This document shows, one piece after another, positions 7,026 through 14,885 of a stretch of DNA of 26,082 nt. The notes below the pieces were generated by a model. The model made no database searches and was not told the origin of the DNA. It saw nothing but the letters and a program-made list of their open reading frames with translations. The stretch is from positions 1 through 26,082 of IMG/VR virus record IMGVR_UViG_3300020479_000005; one strand, given 5' to 3'. The DNA comes from a virus. A program made the translations under genes and the position numbers. How positions within the stretch are numbered: the stretch's first letter is position 1; each line of letters opens with the position of its first letter.

Positions 7026-7639
7026 GTAAAGAAATTGAAGGGATTATCGACCGCGCGTTACAATACAAGAAAGTAAAGAAATATGACGCGCAAAGCATTA
7101 TAAAAGATATTTACTGGAATTTTCCAGAGCTGAAAGAACAGATGGCTATGCTATACTCTTATTTTATGCCACCAATGCCAAAACGTGCAGTGACATCTTT
7201 TGGATGGGTGGCAAAGGCAACGAATGCAAAGGATGCGCGCCAATTCTGCCAATTTGTCTATTGTGACGAAAAATTCATCATAGGCACAGACGGGCACAGA
7301 CTGCACTATATACCCACAGACGGAAGGAAAGGCGGGTATTATCACCCCATAACGGGCGACAAGGTAAACGGGGAAATTATGCGTTTTCCCGATTGGCGCC
7401 GGGTAATTCCGCCAAAGGATGAAGATAGCAAAAAAGTAAATTGTGCCCTCTCAAACTTACACGCTACAGAGCATTACAAAACGCATTGCCTGGTAATCGA
7501 AGGCCGCAAATTTAACAGGCAGTATGTATTAGAGGCATTGAACGGAGAGGATGCATTAAAAGGGTACATAACACGCGGGGTTCTTTGCTTGGATTTGCCT
7601 GAAGATAGACACGCCATCATTATGGGCATGAGGGACTAA
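7022..7639 (+). CDS. Sliding-clamp-like (beta clamp C-terminal type) protein
   Basis: The 205-residue product has a pattern typical of a DNA polymerase III beta-clamp domain: a strand pair with IIGTDGHRLHYIP (86-98), GYYHPITG, FPDWRRVIP (122-130), and an ending in AIIMGMRD that parallels the VIMPMR end of bacterial clamps. A full clamp has three such domains and about 370 residues; here only one to two are present, so it might assemble as a multimer or bind polymerase differently. The N-terminal 60 residues are helical and unlike a clamp. It closes the small-gene operon, directly before a terminator. I infer a processivity or clamp-mimic role; similarity is judged by eye. Confidence 0.55.
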   Translation: MSKEIEGIIDRALQYKKVKKYDAQSIIKDIYWNFPELKEQMAMLYSYFMPPMPKRAVTSFGWVAKATNAKDARQFCQFVYCDEKFIIGTDGHRLHYIPTDGRKGGYYHPITGDKVNGEIMRFPDWRRVIPPKDEDSKKVNCALSNLHATEHYKTHCLVIEGRKFNRQYVLEALNGEDALKGYITRGVLCLDLPEDRHAIIMGMRD

Positions 7640-7653
7640 ACAGGCAAAGCAAA

Positions 7654-7665
7654 GCCCATAAGGGC
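7654..7665. repeat. GCCCATAAGGGC hairpin motif, copy 1
   Basis: This perfect palindromic hairpin (GCCC, loop ATAA, GGGC) lies between the clamp-like gene and its terminator. The same 12 bases occur again at 7800-7811, and GCCCCCATAAGGGC lies near the left edge (38-51). The placement beside terminators suggests transcript-end structure. Confidence 0.6.
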
Positions 7666-7673
7666 ACGGCACC

Positions 7674-7707
7674 GCCAGCACTCGATAGAGTCGCTGGCTT
7701 TTTATTA
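7674..7707 (+). terminator. Rho-independent terminator of the small-gene operon
   Basis: GCCAGC (7674-7679) pairs with GCTGGC (7693-7698), extended by ACTC and GAGT around a GATA loop with one bulged C, and followed directly by TTTTTATTATTT. It lies 34 bases after the last gene of the operon. Confidence 0.85.
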
Positions 7708-7799
7708 TTTACTGCCATCTAAAATTTTTATGATGATATTTATTTTTTATGCGCTGCTATAGAGTGGCCAAGGCGCCAAGTTAGCAAAGGCATCGCACC

Positions 7800-7811
7800 G
7801 CCCATAAGGGC
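7800..7811. repeat. GCCCATAAGGGC hairpin motif, copy 2
   Basis: This is identical to the motif at 7654-7665 and again lies just upstream of a terminator hairpin (7817-7847). The two segments therefore share the layout of short hairpin, then terminator. Confidence 0.6.
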
Positions 7812-7816
7812 AACGC

Positions 7817-7847
7817 AAGGCCGGGAATCCTCCCCCCGGCCTTTTTT
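7817..7847 (+). terminator. Second rho-independent terminator
   Basis: GGCCGGG (7819-7825) pairs with CCCGGCC (7835-7841), extended by flanking A-T pairs and followed by TTTTTT. No gene ends immediately before it; it could back up the first terminator or end a small RNA from 7710-7840. Confidence 0.8.
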
Positions 7848-7976
7848 GTTTTCTAGGTATCGAGTAAACATCTCCAGAAAGGAGCCTGGAATGGCGCAGG
7901 ATCGACGCAAGGGGCGGGGATAGTGTAGGGGTAGCGCAAGGGGTGCAAAATCGCTCAGAGGGCAAAATCTCAAAGG

Positions 7977-8007
7977 TTACGAAAAGTAACCAACTTACGA
8001 AGAGTAA
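7977..8007. promoter_or_regulatory. Tandem palindromic sites, candidate operators
   Basis: TTACGAAAAGTAA (7977-7989) and TTACGAAGAGTAA (7995-8007) are 13-base near-palindromes 18 bases apart. Two nearly identical dyads at short spacing are the usual form of a repressor operator. No promoter is obvious beside them. Confidence 0.5.
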
Positions 8008-8398
8008 TGGCCCGTAGCCCCAACTTCCATCCCCATCACCCGTACAGGGACGGTATAAGCCGCCAAAAACCGCCGCCTCCTCGCATCCTGCCCTCACCTA
8101 CCCACATAACACCTTCGTTAAGGCCCCATACGTGCCCTACAAGCCGTCCAAAACCATTTCCTGCTACTACCCCTACCACCTACCCCCAGAAGATGGCTCA
8201 GAAACCAAGGAAAGGGCCTTAACGGGGATGTCAAGGGATAGGGCGGAGGCGTAAGGCGCGGATGGCAAGGATGGGCGCTGGCGACAGGGAGGACAAGAGG
8301 TGCTATGGGCGCGATTTTCAAAATGACCCCCCGGAGGGCTTTTTGGGAGGGGGGTATGCGTGGACAGGGTTGTGGACAGGGTTATGGGCGAGAAAAGT

Positions 8399-8428
8399 GG
8401 ACAGGGTATGTGCAGGGAAAAAACGGTG
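8399..8428 (+). repeat. Left arm of a 30-bp inverted repeat
   Basis: The arm begins GGACAGGGTATGTGCAGGG, followed by six A and CGGTG. Its partner is the reverse complement of 8976-9004, identical except that it has five A instead of six. Confidence 0.85.
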
Positions 8429-8696
8429 CAAAAAACAAAGAAATCAATAGGTTACAAAATTTTACGCGGCTGCAAAGGAAAACAGAATCTTTGGAAAAAC
8501 AAACAAATTCAAATAGTTATAAAAAGATGGACAGGGTATATCAGCATAAAACGCCGGGTTTATAGGGCAACCGTTTGATTTCATTAAGAATACAAAATAC
8601 TTATGGCGATATTAACAAAAACCCTGTCTACTATAAGCCTATGATTTCATTGAAAATGGACAGGGTGGACAGGGTTTGTGCAGGGACAGGGGGGGG

Positions 8697-8744
8697 GTAT
8701 ATGCGTGTGTGCGCGCGTGCGTGCGTGCGTGCGCGTATATACAC
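8697..8744. repeat. 48-bp alternating purine-pyrimidine tract
   Basis: The sequence alternates strictly between purine and pyrimidine (GTATATGCGTGTG, GCGC and GTGC units, then GTATATACAC) with no break over 48 bases, directly after a run of G. Such tracts can adopt left-handed Z-DNA under negative supercoiling. It lies midway between the arms of the inverted repeat. Confidence 0.8.
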
Positions 8745-8975
8745 TAGGATTTTTTTCATGTCAAGTTTACACTTCCATAGGCATTTGTTTTATTTTTCTT
8801 AGATATAAATAAGATTCTTGTTGCACAACTATGTCCGGTATGTCCAGTTTTTTTAAGAAAAACTCATAAAAACATCCAAGTACGCGGAAAAATTCACCTG
8901 TTGCGTTAAAAAACCATGTCCACCCCCCTGTCCGCCCCTCACCCTATATTTTTCAACGACTTACAAGAAAACGTC

Positions 8976-9004
8976 CACCGTTTTTCCCTGCACATACCCT
9001 GTCC
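8976..9004 (-). repeat. Right arm of the 30-bp inverted repeat
   Basis: This is the reverse complement of 8399-8428 with one A fewer. The arms enclose about 550 bases, including the purine-pyrimidine tract and several TGGACAGGGT copies. Confidence 0.85.
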
Positions 9005-9187
9005 TTTCACCATTTTCACTTTACTTTTCAATAACTTACGCCCTCCATGTATGAACAGATTATCACCCTCCAAGACCTCTCAAAATACAAAATATATAAA
9101 TAAATCAAATAATTATCCATGATTCAATGGTGCACATACCCTGTCCACTTCCCCCTGTTTTCACCCTTTCGCACCCAGACTGACCCG

Positions 9188-9216
9188 TTGACATCCCATT
9201 TCAGGAAGCCTATAGT
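9188..9216 (+). promoter_or_regulatory. Promoter upstream of the DNA-binding protein and primase-helicase genes
   Basis: TTGACA (9188-9193), 17 bases, then TATAGT (9211-9216) is close to the sigma70 consensus. The start point would fall near 9223, about 48 bases before the ATG of the helix-turn-helix gene. It probably transcribes the rightward replication operon. Confidence 0.65.
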
Positions 9217-9270
9217 TCAACCATAGATGATGAAGTTCTACTCTAACTGATTGTATTGTAGGAGGTCGTG

Positions 9271-9486
9271 ATGGAAAAAGAAGTTTTGAAGCCTCTGCTG
9301 GACCTGAGAGAGATGGCAAGTATCCTCGGAGTGAGCCCGGCGCACCTGCATAGAATGACCCATAACGGGGACGTGCCCTTCGTGGAAGTGACCTTGGGGA
9401 AGCAGCGCAGGTCTTTCCGTTATGATCCACAGGATGTAATCTCCCACCTGAAAACCCGAAGTGAACGGGAAAGAATTTCTGCCTGA
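9271..9486 (+). CDS. Small helix-turn-helix DNA-binding protein (excisionase/MerR-like)
   Basis: The 71-residue product carries an excisionase-type winged helix-turn-helix: LLDLREMASILGVSPAHLHRM, then a wing with VPFVEV and RRSFRYDPQDVISHL. Such proteins bind DNA as phage regulators or as directionality factors. I start at the ATG at 9271, with AGGAGGT upstream; a GTG one codon earlier is also possible. It is the first gene after the 1.5-kb repeat region and its own promoter, so a role in binding the repeats or controlling the replication operon is plausible. No integrase is present in the window, so excision is not supported. Confidence 0.75.
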   Translation: MEKEVLKPLLDLREMASILGVSPAHLHRMTHNGDVPFVEVTLGKQRRSFRYDPQDVISHLKTRSERERISA

Positions 9487-9539
9487 ACCCCCGCATAGAG
9501 CAGCCAAAAACATCTGTAACCCATACTCAGGAGCCCATC

Positions 9540-12500
9540 ATGGCCTTCCACACCACCCCTTTTCCCTCACACACCTCCTCGACCATCCAGTATGGGCTAG
9601 GAAAGGCTGCATACAGCAAAGACACCATCGAGAAATCCTCCTCTTGGTCAGACTTCACCCACCTGTTCCTACCAAAAGCCTTGACTTTCCCTAGGAAGAA
9701 GGACGCCTCCCCGTGGGTTCTCCCGTGGACTTTCGAGGAGGGCAAAACAAAAGAACGAGAGAAGGAAAACGTATCTCATGCTACGCTTCTGACGCTGGAC
9801 GTGGATAATAAAACCCCTCCTTACCTAACCTTTGAGCAAGCCCAGCAAGCCCTCCAACGAGCCACACAAGACCCCCAGAACCCTCTGTACCGCCAAGCAG
9901 CCGTCCTCTACACCACGTGGAGCCACAGCCCAGACCACCCCCATTTTCGCATTTTCCTGCCGCTTTCCCCCGACCACCTGATCCACAAGAGCGAACAGAA
10001 AAAGCTGCGAGACCTCGGTCATGCGGTGGCATCCATCCTCTCCATCCCTTACTACGCCATCGACCCGTCCTCTTTCGACGTAGCCCGCCTATTCTTCCTC
10101 CCCGCCTGCCCTCCAGAGTCCGCTGACCTGTACCAGTACGCCATTTTCCATTCGGACCCTCAGACTGCCACGTTCCTCGACCCGGACACCATCCTGGCTA
10201 ACGCCCCAGCACCTGCATCTACACCCACGAAGGCCAAAACAGACAACGTGCTGCCCATCAACCCCACGATCCGGCTCCCCGTCTACCAATCCTCCAAAAC
10301 CGCATCCCCTAACCCTTTATCTTCCCTTCCGGCCAACATGGACCCTAAGCAGTACAAAAAGCTCATGGCCGTCTCAGCGAAATGCCTGAAGGAACAGGGC
10401 GAGCCGAAGTGGACACTACAGACTCTGGAGGACATGCAGGACGCGGCCCCTTATATGGGCCTTGAGGATCGCGTCAACTACGCCATCCTGCTCAACTGCC
10501 TAGCCACCTACGAGGAGGAAATCGACAACCTATCTTCGGACACGGAAGGTCCATTGCCGGGGCGGGCGTTCGACCTGTTCACCTCCATGGCGCGGCAGGC
10601 CAAAGGCTATGAGTCCACGCCAGAGCAAGAGTACCGGGCACATTGGGAGGACGTGAAAGCAGGTGGGAACGAGTATGGCTTCAAAGGCTTTGAGGCGATC
10701 CATCCGGGCGTGCTGTTCAGAAAGGCATTGGATAATGGGTGGAGAAAAATTTTGGTAAAGGGAACTCCGTCTATCGATTTGGCTGATCTTACATGGGATT
10801 ACTCCAAAAAATGGCCTTTCCCCTTTCGTAACGATTTTAATGAGGTTTTGAACCCGATTACAGTAGGGGAATGGGTCGCTAAAGAGGCAAAAGGTTTTGT
10901 ATGGTTAGAAGGAAAAGGCAGCGATATAGCTAGGGAATGGAGGTATGAACCAAGAACTGGCATATTTTTTTCTTATAAATCAGTACCTTTCGCAGAGCAT
11001 ATCTGTACTGAGTTGTATCATTACTTGAAAGAAAAAGAGAAAGACGAGAAAGAAATAAAAATCCTTTCTAGTACATCTTTCCATTCTTCTGTTCGCAGAC
11101 TAGCCTTTACCCAACAAGAAACGATAGAGGAAAATCCAATCCCTATGTTGTTGGCGCAAAAATCAGACTTCAACACTGTGAAGTACGGTCATATTTTACC
11201 AGTAGCTAACGGGTTTCTGGATTTACGGAAGAAAAAGCTAGTGAACTTTTCTCATTCGGAAAAAATGGCGATGAAGTTCAGCCTTTTCATGCCGACACCA
11301 TATTATGAGGACGCACCAGAACCAGTGGAATTTTTAGAATTTTTGAATACGGCGTGTTTAGGGCGGCAGGACATGATTGAGGATTTACGGGATTTTTTTG
11401 CAAGTGTATTGTGGGGAACCCCTCCCGGAATGGCTGCTATTCTTCATGGGGAGGGAGGGAATGGGAAGTCTGTGCTGGTCAGTACCATTATGAATTTATT
11501 TGAAATGGGAACAGCAAATTGCTTTACAAAATCTCTATCCTTCGCAACGTTGCAGGAACATAACTTCATAGCAACGAATAAGAATGAAGCACCAAGTTCC
11601 GCCCCGAAACCGGAACTTATCCCTTTAATCGGAAAGAGAATGGTTCGGATACAAGAAACCGTAGCTAACATGGAACTGGACGAAGCCATGTTGAAAAAAC
11701 TATATGGATCGAAAGATTCATTTATTTTTCGGACTCTTTTTGATGAAGAAAGCATAACGATTCAAAATACTGCCACCTTGGTAATTGAAACGAATGAGAT
11801 ACCTACCATAAAGGGTGGACATGCAATGGATAGGCGTTTGGTTTTTTTCCCATTTGAGCATAAGTTCACGGTAGAAGGGGAACAAACGGAAGAAGAAAAG
11901 AAGAAAGAGACCGACGATCTAGCAAGAATGTACTATGAAAAAGAAGGCCCATCCATTTTAAAATGGTTGGTCCATGCAAAGCACCCTAACAAAAAGACTG
12001 GGTGGGGGCCAACCGTACTGGAAGATACAAAAGAGAGTTTCAGCAAGAACAATCCATATCGCCGGTTCGTAGAGGAGTGCATCGAAGTCACAGGAAACCC
12101 AAAGGACGTTATAACTACAAACACCATGTTGGAGATGTACAAACAATGGGCTGCGCGGAATAAAGAAGGGGATCAGAGTAGGGTGGCGAACATCGGTATG
12201 GGTTTAATGAAAAGACTGGCCCCCTTCATGCCGAAAGCGTCCAGGAGGACAAGAGTAAACGGAGAATGGCGGACGTTTTACGAGACGGTACGCCCAACCA
12301 AAGAGGCCGAAGTGGGAACAGACACGGATGCTTCGGAAAATATAAAGTTTTTGGCTACGTATAATGAGAAAGTTCTTCTTTTCTTCAAGGAGAATCTAAA
12401 AAAGACTGGCGATTTGAAAGATTGTTTCTCCACTTCGGAGGCTTTTCAGGTTTTTCGCAACACCTTACCTGTAGCCTTTCGAGACCGTCCCCAAGTGAAT

Positions 12501-12626
12501 GAGACGAACTTCGGAATCAAGTTAGATGAATGGGCGGGAAAAGCGGGGCTGGAGAAGAAAAGAAAATTGATCGAAGGTAAAAAAACGATGGTCATTGTAG
12601 GGGCTATTTTGAGAAGTGCGGAGTGA
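9540..12626 (+). CDS. Primase-helicase fusion (archaeo-eukaryotic primase plus D5-like SF3 helicase)
   Basis: The 1028-residue protein would prime and unwind DNA for phage replication. The N-terminal part resembles archaeo-eukaryotic-type primases: TLDVDN (85-90) supplies catalytic acids, HPHFRIFLPL follows at 133-142, and DPSSFDVARLFFLPA follows at 175-189. The C-terminal part is a superfamily 3 helicase: Walker A GEGGNGKS at 637-644, motif B around RIQET, then motif C-like IETNEIP and an arginine finger in MDRRLVFFPF. The start ATG has AGGAG upstream. Base composition changes visibly near 10735: the primase part is GC-rich while the helicase part is clearly AT-richer, suggesting joining of modules from different sources. 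The stop overlaps the next gene. Confidence 0.9.
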   Translation: MAFHTTPFPSHTSSTIQYGLGKAAYSKDTIEKSSSWSDFTHLFLPKALTFPRKKDASPWVLPWTFEEGKTKEREKENVSHATLLTLDVDNKTPPYLTFEQAQQALQRATQDPQNPLYRQAAVLYTTWSHSPDHPHFRIFLPLSPDHLIHKSEQKKLRDLGHAVASILSIPYYAIDPSSFDVARLFFLPACPPESADLYQYAIFHSDPQTATFLDPDTILANAPAPASTPTKAKTDNVLPINPTIRLPVYQSSKTASPNPLSSLPANMDPKQYKKLMAVSAKCLKEQGEPKWTLQTLEDMQDAAPYMGLEDRVNYAILLNCLATYEEEIDNLSSDTEGPLPGRAFDLFTSMARQAKGYESTPEQEYRAHWEDVKAGGNEYGFKGFEAIHPGVLFRKALDNGWRKILVKGTPSIDLADLTWDYSKKWPFPFRNDFNEVLNPITVGEWVAKEAKGFVWLEGKGSDIAREWRYEPRTGIFFSYKSVPFAEHICTELYHYLKEKEKDEKEIKILSSTSFHSSVRRLAFTQQETIEENPIPMLLAQKSDFNTVKYGHILPVANGFLDLRKKKLVNFSHSEKMAMKFSLFMPTPYYEDAPEPVEFLEFLNTACLGRQDMIEDLRDFFASVLWGTPPGMAAILHGEGGNGKSVLVSTIMNLFEMGTANCFTKSLSFATLQEHNFIATNKNEAPSSAPKPELIPLIGKRMVRIQETVANMELDEAMLKKLYGSKDSFIFRTLFDEESITIQNTATLVIETNEIPTIKGGHAMDRRLVFFPFEHKFTVEGEQTEEEKKKETDDLARMYYEKEGPSILKWLVHAKHPNKKTGWGPTVLEDTKESFSKNNPYRRFVEECIEVTGNPKDVITTNTMLEMYKQWAARNKEGDQSRVANIGMGLMKRLAPFMPKASRRTRVNGEWRTFYETVRPTKEAEVGTDTDASENIKFLATYNEKVLLFFKENLKKTGDLKDCFSTSEAFQVFRNTLPVAFRDRPQVNETNFGIKLDEWAGKAGLEKKRKLIEGKKTMVIVGAILRSAE

Positions 12627-13999
12627 TAAGTATGTATGGGCATAAATGGATTTACAAGGATGACAAAAATGCCTTTCTTGGCGCTACCTCTCATTGGTCT
12701 ACACATGGCGCTGCGGAAAAGAGGGGGAACGACCTGACTTGTGCCGTGAAAGATTTTGAGTTTTTTCGTAGGATAAAGGGGTTGACGGAGGACGAAAGAA
12801 TCGTCCTGTTTCAGAAGCTAGGCCCATTCCCTGCCAGTATAAAAAACGTTCCGGAGCGGGAATACAAATTTTGGGTGGAGAGGCACATGCGGGAGATCGG
12901 GCGCGGAGAGGAGTATTTCCGAAGCTGCACAGATAACCAGCTTACTTTCAAGTTCCCGGAATGGTGGGTGTATTCCGTCGCTCACGACTGGTTAGACCCA
13001 CGAGACGCAGCGTTTGTGCTTGAATACAGCGGCAAGGAGTACGTGTTCATTCGTTCTCCCTTCGGGAAGTGGTTCATGACTACTGTCACCAAGATTCAGC
13101 GGGAGTTGAGAAAGCCCTTTTTGGAGAAAATCAAGAGCCAGAGTGAGGGAGTGAAAAACGAGGTTAATCTGGCGAAGCAAATCATCCGGGACGACGTGGA
13201 CTTTGAGGAGCGCATAGGCCGGGTGAAAGGGGTGGAAGGCAGGTTTTACTCCCACGTGTTGTGGGACTACTCAGGCAGGAAGGGGAAACCCGGCGGGAAG
13301 GATGTAAGCCCTCTGTATTCTGCGGCGAACGCCAGAGCGTTCGTGAAAAACCCCCAAGTAGCAGAGAAAACCCCGGAGCTTTTGCTGCATGGCTTGGCTG
13401 ACTTACCCAGCATAGAGAAGTTCGCTTACACCGTCCCTGCGATGCTGGTGTACGACCCGACGATGACAAATCCCTACCCAGATATGTACCTACTGGGGGA
13501 CATAGACGACGGAGATTGGACGTTTCCCGGTCAGCCTTTGTTCATCCACGACTTCTGGGAGAAGCGCCCCCCCTTCGTGCGGCCTAGAGTGTTGACCGAC
13601 CCGGTGCCTGTGTATCCGAACCCAGCGTACTACGGTCCCAGATTGAAAGAGGAGAACACGGACGGGATAAAACGGCTGGTGTTCTGGATACACCAGACCA
13701 AGAGGATGCCTACGCACTACGTACTGGACGCACGGACAGGGGACTACACCCCCCACATTCAGAACCGCCCCGTAGCACCACCCGTGCCCCTCACCTTCCT
13801 GCGTCACATCAACGGCCTCTTATCCCGCAGAGAGCGTGCCATACCACGCCCCAAAGACATCCCAGACAGGCGGACTAGACGAGGGAACGCCATAGCGCAG
13901 TTCTACCTGCCTAGAACTCTGTGGACCCCGGTGTGGGTGACGGTGCCGTACATGGAGTGGTTGATTGACGAGTATCTGTACCGGCTGGAGACGATCTGA
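12623..13999 (+). CDS. Hypothetical phage protein (458 residues) after the helicase
   Basis: The frame opens with GTG at 12623, overlapping the helicase stop as GTGA; an ATG at 12632 is the alternative start, and neither has a strong ribosome site. The protein is rich in Trp, Tyr, Phe and Pro and is charged, with segments such as KFPEWWVYSVAHDWL and LPRTLWTPVWVTVPYMEW. It has no signal peptide, membrane segment, nucleotide-binding loop or nuclease motif that I can see. Coupling to the primase-helicase suggests a replication accessory role, but that is context only. Confidence 0.75.
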   Translation: MISMYGHKWIYKDDKNAFLGATSHWSTHGAAEKRGNDLTCAVKDFEFFRRIKGLTEDERIVLFQKLGPFPASIKNVPEREYKFWVERHMREIGRGEEYFRSCTDNQLTFKFPEWWVYSVAHDWLDPRDAAFVLEYSGKEYVFIRSPFGKWFMTTVTKIQRELRKPFLEKIKSQSEGVKNEVNLAKQIIRDDVDFEERIGRVKGVEGRFYSHVLWDYSGRKGKPGGKDVSPLYSAANARAFVKNPQVAEKTPELLLHGLADLPSIEKFAYTVPAMLVYDPTMTNPYPDMYLLGDIDDGDWTFPGQPLFIHDFWEKRPPFVRPRVLTDPVPVYPNPAYYGPRLKEENTDGIKRLVFWIHQTKRMPTHYVLDARTGDYTPHIQNRPVAPPVPLTFLRHINGLLSRRERAIPRPKDIPDRRTRRGNAIAQFYLPRTLWTPVWVTVPYMEWLIDEYLYRLETI

Positions 14000-14013
14000 A
14001 AAGGAGAAGTAAA

Positions 14014-14523
14014 ATGGAGACGCACGTATTTTGTAAAGGGAGAATAGAGGACTACGAAAATGACGGGCCAATACCTGCCCACAAGCATCCTAACGGCGGA
14101 GGATGGGTGAGTGATGAAGCCTTTGTCGAGGATAGCGTGTATGTAGGACCATACGCGGAAATTTGTAGTGGCGCGGAAGTTCGCGGGAATGTAAAGATCA
14201 TGGGTAGGGCTATAGTAATGGGAGGCTCGCTAATAGTTGATAATGCTATGATTTTCGGAGAGGCCAAAGTTTCTGGCTATATATTCGGAAACGCTAAGGT
14301 TTTTGGAAGAGCTGAATTTGATTCTGATGTGTATGTAGGAGGAAACGCTAAGGTTTTCGGAAACACTATTGCATATGGTGGCGCTACAATCCTCGATGAC
14401 TCGGTTGTATTTGGAAATACTGAGCTATGTGGAGAAGTTATACTAGGAAAATCCGTCATAAAAGAAACCCCTAAACCTTTAACACAGACCCTCCTCGACG
14501 GCGAGGTGATTGGAGAGGCTTGA
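14014..14523 (+). CDS. Left-handed beta-helix (hexapeptide repeat) protein
   Basis: From about residue 30 to 150 the 169-residue product consists of degenerate six-residue repeats with small or hydrophobic residues at regular spacing (DSVYVG, GAEVRG, GNVKIMG, GNAKVFG and similar). These would fold as a left-handed parallel beta-helix. The N-terminal HPNGGGWV resembles bacterial YdcK-type proteins. Hexapeptide proteins are often acyltransferases, but no catalytic His is clear. AAGGAG precedes the ATG. The gene is AT-richer than its neighbours and looks like an added cargo gene between replication genes. Its TGA stop forms part of the following promoter. Confidence 0.75.
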   Translation: METHVFCKGRIEDYENDGPIPAHKHPNGGGWVSDEAFVEDSVYVGPYAEICSGAEVRGNVKIMGRAIVMGGSLIVDNAMIFGEAKVSGYIFGNAKVFGRAEFDSDVYVGGNAKVFGNTIAYGGATILDDSVVFGNTELCGEVILGKSVIKETPKPLTQTLLDGEVIGEA

Positions 14524-14547
14524 CATCCCACACCAAAGGTGTATAAT
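14520..14547 (+). promoter_or_regulatory. Strong sigma70-type promoter P1
   Basis: TTGACA (14520-14525), 16 bases, TATAAT (14542-14547) is a full consensus match. AAGGTG precedes the -10, and ACAATCATC follows. The TGA of TTGACA is the stop codon of the upstream gene. The start point near 14554 precedes the 14577 gene, which has CAGGAGGT. Confidence 0.85.
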
Positions 14548-14576
14548 ACAATCATCTTTCAAACAGGAGGTGTGTC

Positions 14577-14885
14577 ATGGATTACGCGGAAGTGATGGAG
14601 AGGGATATGCAGAAAATGTGGGCGGCTGAGGATGCGGCGGAGAAGGCCGCAGCGGATAAAGTAGAGTCCAAGATGGAGCAAATCTGGCAGGAGGACACGA
14701 CGCTCTCCGAGATGACCAGTATCATGCGGGACGACGAAGTAGTGATGATCCTTGATGGTGTGGTGGAGATGCTGGCGCATGGCGGAGACGTGAAAAAAAC
14801 GCTGGACGATATTATTCGCCCGGTGTTCGAGAAGTACGTGCGACAGGAAGCGGAGCATCGGATCAAGACGTGGAGAGAGAAATGA
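14577..14885 (+). CDS. Hypothetical acidic helical protein (102 residues)
   Basis: The product is rich in Ala, Glu, Met and Asp (MDYAEVMERDMQKMWAAED at the start) and appears all-helical, perhaps a coiled-coil dimer. AGGAGGT precedes the ATG. It is the first gene behind promoter P1, so it should be well expressed. Its stop overlaps the next start as ATGA. I recognise no family; adaptor or inhibitor roles are possible but unsupported. Confidence 0.7.
   Translation: MDYAEVMERDMQKMWAAEDAAEKAAADKVESKMEQIWQEDTTLSEMTSIMRDDEVVMILDGVVEMLAHGGDVKKTLDDIIRPVFEKYVRQEAEHRIKTWREK

Larger units (their letters stand above)
8361..9148. repeat. Dispersed TGGACAGGGT motif family
   Basis: TGGACAGGGT occurs in the plus direction at 8361, 8373, 8398, 8528, 8657 and 8666 (the last two overlapping by one base). 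In the minus direction it occurs at 9137-9146, with one-base variants at 8617-8626 and at 8996-9005. The long form GTGGACAGGGTATGTGCA is found at 8397-8414 (plus) and 9131-9148 (minus), with a near copy ending at 9004. Copies on the left point right and copies on the right point left. Confidence 0.8.
7848..9187. other. Long gene-free region rich in repeats, candidate replication origin
   Basis: About 1.3 kb contain only short open frames without ribosome sites or protein-like sequence. What they do contain is repeated DNA: paired palindromes at 7977-8007, many TGGACAGGGT copies between 8361 and 9146, a 30-bp inverted repeat (8399-8428 and 8976-9004), and an alternating purine-pyrimidine tract (8697-8744). 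Long AT-rich stretches lie between. It is bounded by a terminator on the left and a promoter on the right, immediately before the replication genes. Origin or master regulatory region are the two best guesses. Confidence 0.55.

Noticed and set aside
8116-8224. 11-bp inverted repeat CGTTAAGGCCC / GGGCCTTAACG about 90 bases apart
   Set aside because: It is perfect but short and widely spaced; I see no element between the arms and no target duplication, so a mobile element is not supported.
8361-8382. TGTGGACAG as DnaA boxes
   Set aside because: The DnaA box is TTATCCACA; these copies differ at the last positions and the repeated unit is TGGACAGGGT, so a DnaA origin is not supported.
8262-8802. 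Several short plus-strand frames with MDRV and WTGYVQ segments
   Set aside because: They arise from the TGGACAGGGT repeats, lack ribosome sites and show no consistent protein character.
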